Of a DNA stretch of 64,000 nt, positions 63,046-64,000 are shown piece by piece (position 1 is the first letter of the stretch; the number at the start of each line of letters is the position of its first letter). The notes beneath the pieces were generated by a model that was given only the letters and a program-made list of their open reading frames with translations, was not told the origin of the DNA and searched no databases. The position numbers were made by a program, and so were the translations under genes. Source of the stretch: a bacterium (GTDB lineage: Bacteria; Zhuqueibacterota; QNDG01; DSAB01); the NCBI GenBank assembly GCA_016931965.1, contig JAFGDT010000058.1:18586-82585 (forward strand), written 5' to 3'.

Positions 63046-63453
63046 TTAATTAGGTTCCTGTGAACGATCAATCTTTTCATCCACTCCCTGTACTGAAATT
63101 TTAAAGCATATTATTGTGTGATAGATAAAACGGTTGGCCACGCCCAGTCTATTTTTGAATAGTGAAATGAATAAAAACTGATCATTCAAATTTTTTAGAA
63201 AAGGGTTGACAAAGGCAATATTTTTTATTATTATGAAACTCACTAATACAACACAGTCAAATTGTTCAAGCCCCATGTCCTTTTCAAATGAAATTTGAGA
63301 GGATTCTATTCTGTCGAATAATTCAAAAATAAAGAAAAGCATTAAAAATACATATTGAAAAAAGAACTTGATTTTTAAAATATGGGACTTTATATTTATT
63401 GTAAGGTTGACAAAAGGTTTTTCATTTATTCCAAAAAAGTATTTAAAAAACAT
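63046..63453 (-). CDS. Doubtful hypothetical protein
   Basis: 135-residue frame rich in Phe, Ile and Leu, with no ribosome site and no recognisable motif. It lies across from a strong plus-strand promoter. The hairpin at 63021 directly after its stop is the only point in its favour; the amino-acid make-up fits translated AT-rich non-coding DNA. Confidence 0.15.
   Translation of the reverse strand: MFFKYFFGINEKPFVNLTINIKSHILKIKFFFQYVFLMLFFIFELFDRIESSQISFEKDMGLEQFDCVVLVSFIIIKNIAFVNPFLKNLNDQFLFISLFKNRLGVANRFIYHTIICFKISVQGVDEKIDRSQEPN
63206..63234 (+). promoter_or_regulatory. Strong sigma-70-type promoter in the SusC-like leader
   Basis: TTGACA (63206-63211), a 17-base spacer and TATTAT (63229-63234). 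No gene starts close by; the next is at 63873, so it would give a leader of about 630 bases. Confidence 0.5.
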
Positions 63454-63787
63454 TTAATTAAAGAAATAACGCTCGCATATATCATTTCAGAGGGGTGGAG
63501 GGGGGAGAGGTCACTTTCAATCATTTGTTTCAAATTATGATTTGTTTGTGTATTGTAGATATCAAGGCGATTTGGGTATGAGTGATAAAATAACGAATGA
63601 TTTTTATAAAATGACTATCCTCAATAATCGGACTATTTTCAACAGATTTAAAGATGCATTGTTTTTAATAGAGTCACTGTGAGCATAATCATATTGAATA
63701 TGAAGAAGTATGCAATGACGAAGATTGAGGAGGTGATGTAAAAACAAGGTTTGTAGAGAACCGTAACTATTCTTCAATAAGGAGGTG

Positions 63788-63850
63788 ATGCGGAACCATA
63801 CTATTCATTGTTGTGAGAGGAACTCGTTTTCAAAGCGGTTTTTGAATTAA
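63788..63850 (+). other. 20-codon leader frame behind a near-perfect Shine-Dalgarno
   Basis: GGAGGTGATG (63781-63790) ends in an ATG that opens a 20-codon frame closing at 63850, 22 bases before the SusC-like ATG. A sister copy, AGGAGGTGATG at 63728-63738, is followed at once by a stop (ATG-TAA). The gap from the GGAGG core to the ATG is only 2 bases, shorter than usual. Confidence 0.3.
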
Positions 63851-63872
63851 ACCAAACGTAGGAGGAAGAGAC

Positions 63873-64000
63873 ATGTTAAAACACGTCAAATTTGCGGTTA
63901 TTTTTATCCTCTTATTTTGTCTGGGATTGTCGGTCATGCTGTTTGCCGCCACAACAGGCAAGATATCAGGGAGGGTAACCGATGTCAATAGTGGCAATCC
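63873..64000 (+). CDS. SusC/TonB-dependent receptor-like protein, 5' end (runs out of window)
   Basis: The first 42 residues, cut by the window edge. ATG with AGGAGG at 7 bases. A signal peptide ('FAVIFILLFCLGLSVMLFAA') is followed by 'TGKISGRVTDVNSGNP', the first strand of a carboxypeptidase-regulatory-like (CarboxypepD_reg) domain. This start is typical of SusC/TonB-dependent receptors and of some other large outer-membrane proteins in FCB bacteria. Confidence 0.75.
   Translation, partial: MLKHVKFAVIFILLFCLGLSVMLFAATTGKISGRVTDVNSGN

Larger units (their letters stand above)
62927..63872. other. Long intergenic region (946 bp) before the SusC-like gene
   Basis: AT-rich. From left: a hairpin at 63021-63042, a doubtful minus-strand frame (63046-63453), a strong plus-strand promoter (63206-63234), a second TTGACA with no -10 (63417), a G-rich run (63491-63510) and two strong Shine-Dalgarno-like sites (63728, 63780). 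A long leader RNA upstream of the receptor gene is likely. Confidence 0.55.

Noticed and set aside
63417-63445. Second promoter at TTGACA 63417
   Set aside because: No -10-like hexamer lies 16-18 bases downstream.
1-64000. CRISPR array, prophage or integrative element
   Set aside because: No regularly spaced repeats, cas genes, integrase, phage structural genes or tRNA attachment sites were seen; only the RAYT unit is mobile in type.

Overview
The window looks like a chromosome segment of a Gram-negative bacterium from the FCB side of the tree (the Calditrichota / KSB1 / Marinimicrobia / Ignavibacteria neighbourhood). The evidence is two secreted proteins with C-terminal 'NYPNPFNP'-type sorting/FlgD-like domains, a full Tol-Pal envelope operon, an outer-membrane barrel, a SusC/TonB-receptor-like start at the right edge, and a 31-residue Lys/Arg-rich peptide of the AURKAIP1/COX24 kind usually seen in Bacteroidota relatives. 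Several promoters that can be read by eye are ordinary TTGACA-17-TATAAT types (2320, 34381, 37200, 49649, 51506, 63206), not the Bacteroidota -33/-7 type. That argues for a non-Bacteroidota lineage, but the phylum cannot be fixed from this window. No tRNA, rRNA, CRISPR array or prophage was found; the only mobile-type gene is a RAYT transposase.

Layout. 1-8.6 kb (+): the end of an M16 peptidase, a GlmM-like phosphohexomutase, a sorting-domain secreted protein, then DUF4390, Ppx/GppA, a TPR-thioredoxin-fold protein lacking the redox cysteines, a metallophosphoesterase and NikR. 8.6-13.2 kb (-): a KtrB/KtrA potassium uptake pair translationally abutting a HAMP-PAS sensor without a kinase, plus a membrane protein. 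13.3-20.7 kb: a glycan cluster. On the minus strand it holds a PIG-L deacetylase, a GT4, a six-hairpin glycosidase and a GT4/six-hairpin fusion; divergent from these is a GH130-type glycosidase/phosphorylase fused to an intact response-regulator receiver. A 14-bp perfect palindrome lies where the two divergent promoters overlap. 20.7-29.9 kb (-): receiver, tolQ, tolR, tolA/tonB, tolB, a sorting-domain protein, pal, ybgF, an L,D-transpeptidase and an M15 peptidase.

30-42 kb: an outer-membrane barrel, an NtrC-type regulator with its histidine kinase, a small membrane protein, a cold-shock protein, an M48 peptidase, a nucleotide-sugar epimerase, a tandem-MerR regulator overlapping a B12-binding radical SAM gene, an LTxxQ periplasmic protein, and a small HAD/HExxH/DUF4870 operon. 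42-51 kb (-): pepD, then sppA, HU, the tiny basic peptide, xseA, xseB, dxs and nadK behind a near-consensus promoter, then a degenerate PAS/histidine kinase-like protein. 51-56 kb (+): a PurS-PurL fusion, purQ, and the RAYT gene between REP-like palindromes. 56-63 kb (-): EtfA with an N-terminal two-cluster ferredoxin, EtfB, two related TPR lipidless secreted proteins, a CPBP protease, hisS and a zinc-ribbon DUF2007 protein. 63-64 kb: a long non-coding leader in front of the SusC-like gene.

The best candidate for an undescribed system is the 13.3-20.7 kb cluster. It pairs glycan-building GT4 enzymes and a deacetylase with two six-hairpin glycosidase modules and a GH130 enzyme carrying a phosphorylatable receiver. 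A reasonable hypothesis is that synthesis and turnover of one glycan are set by phosphotransfer directly on the enzyme. The neighbouring Tol-Pal operon also opens with a stand-alone receiver, so two-component input to envelope functions recurs here.
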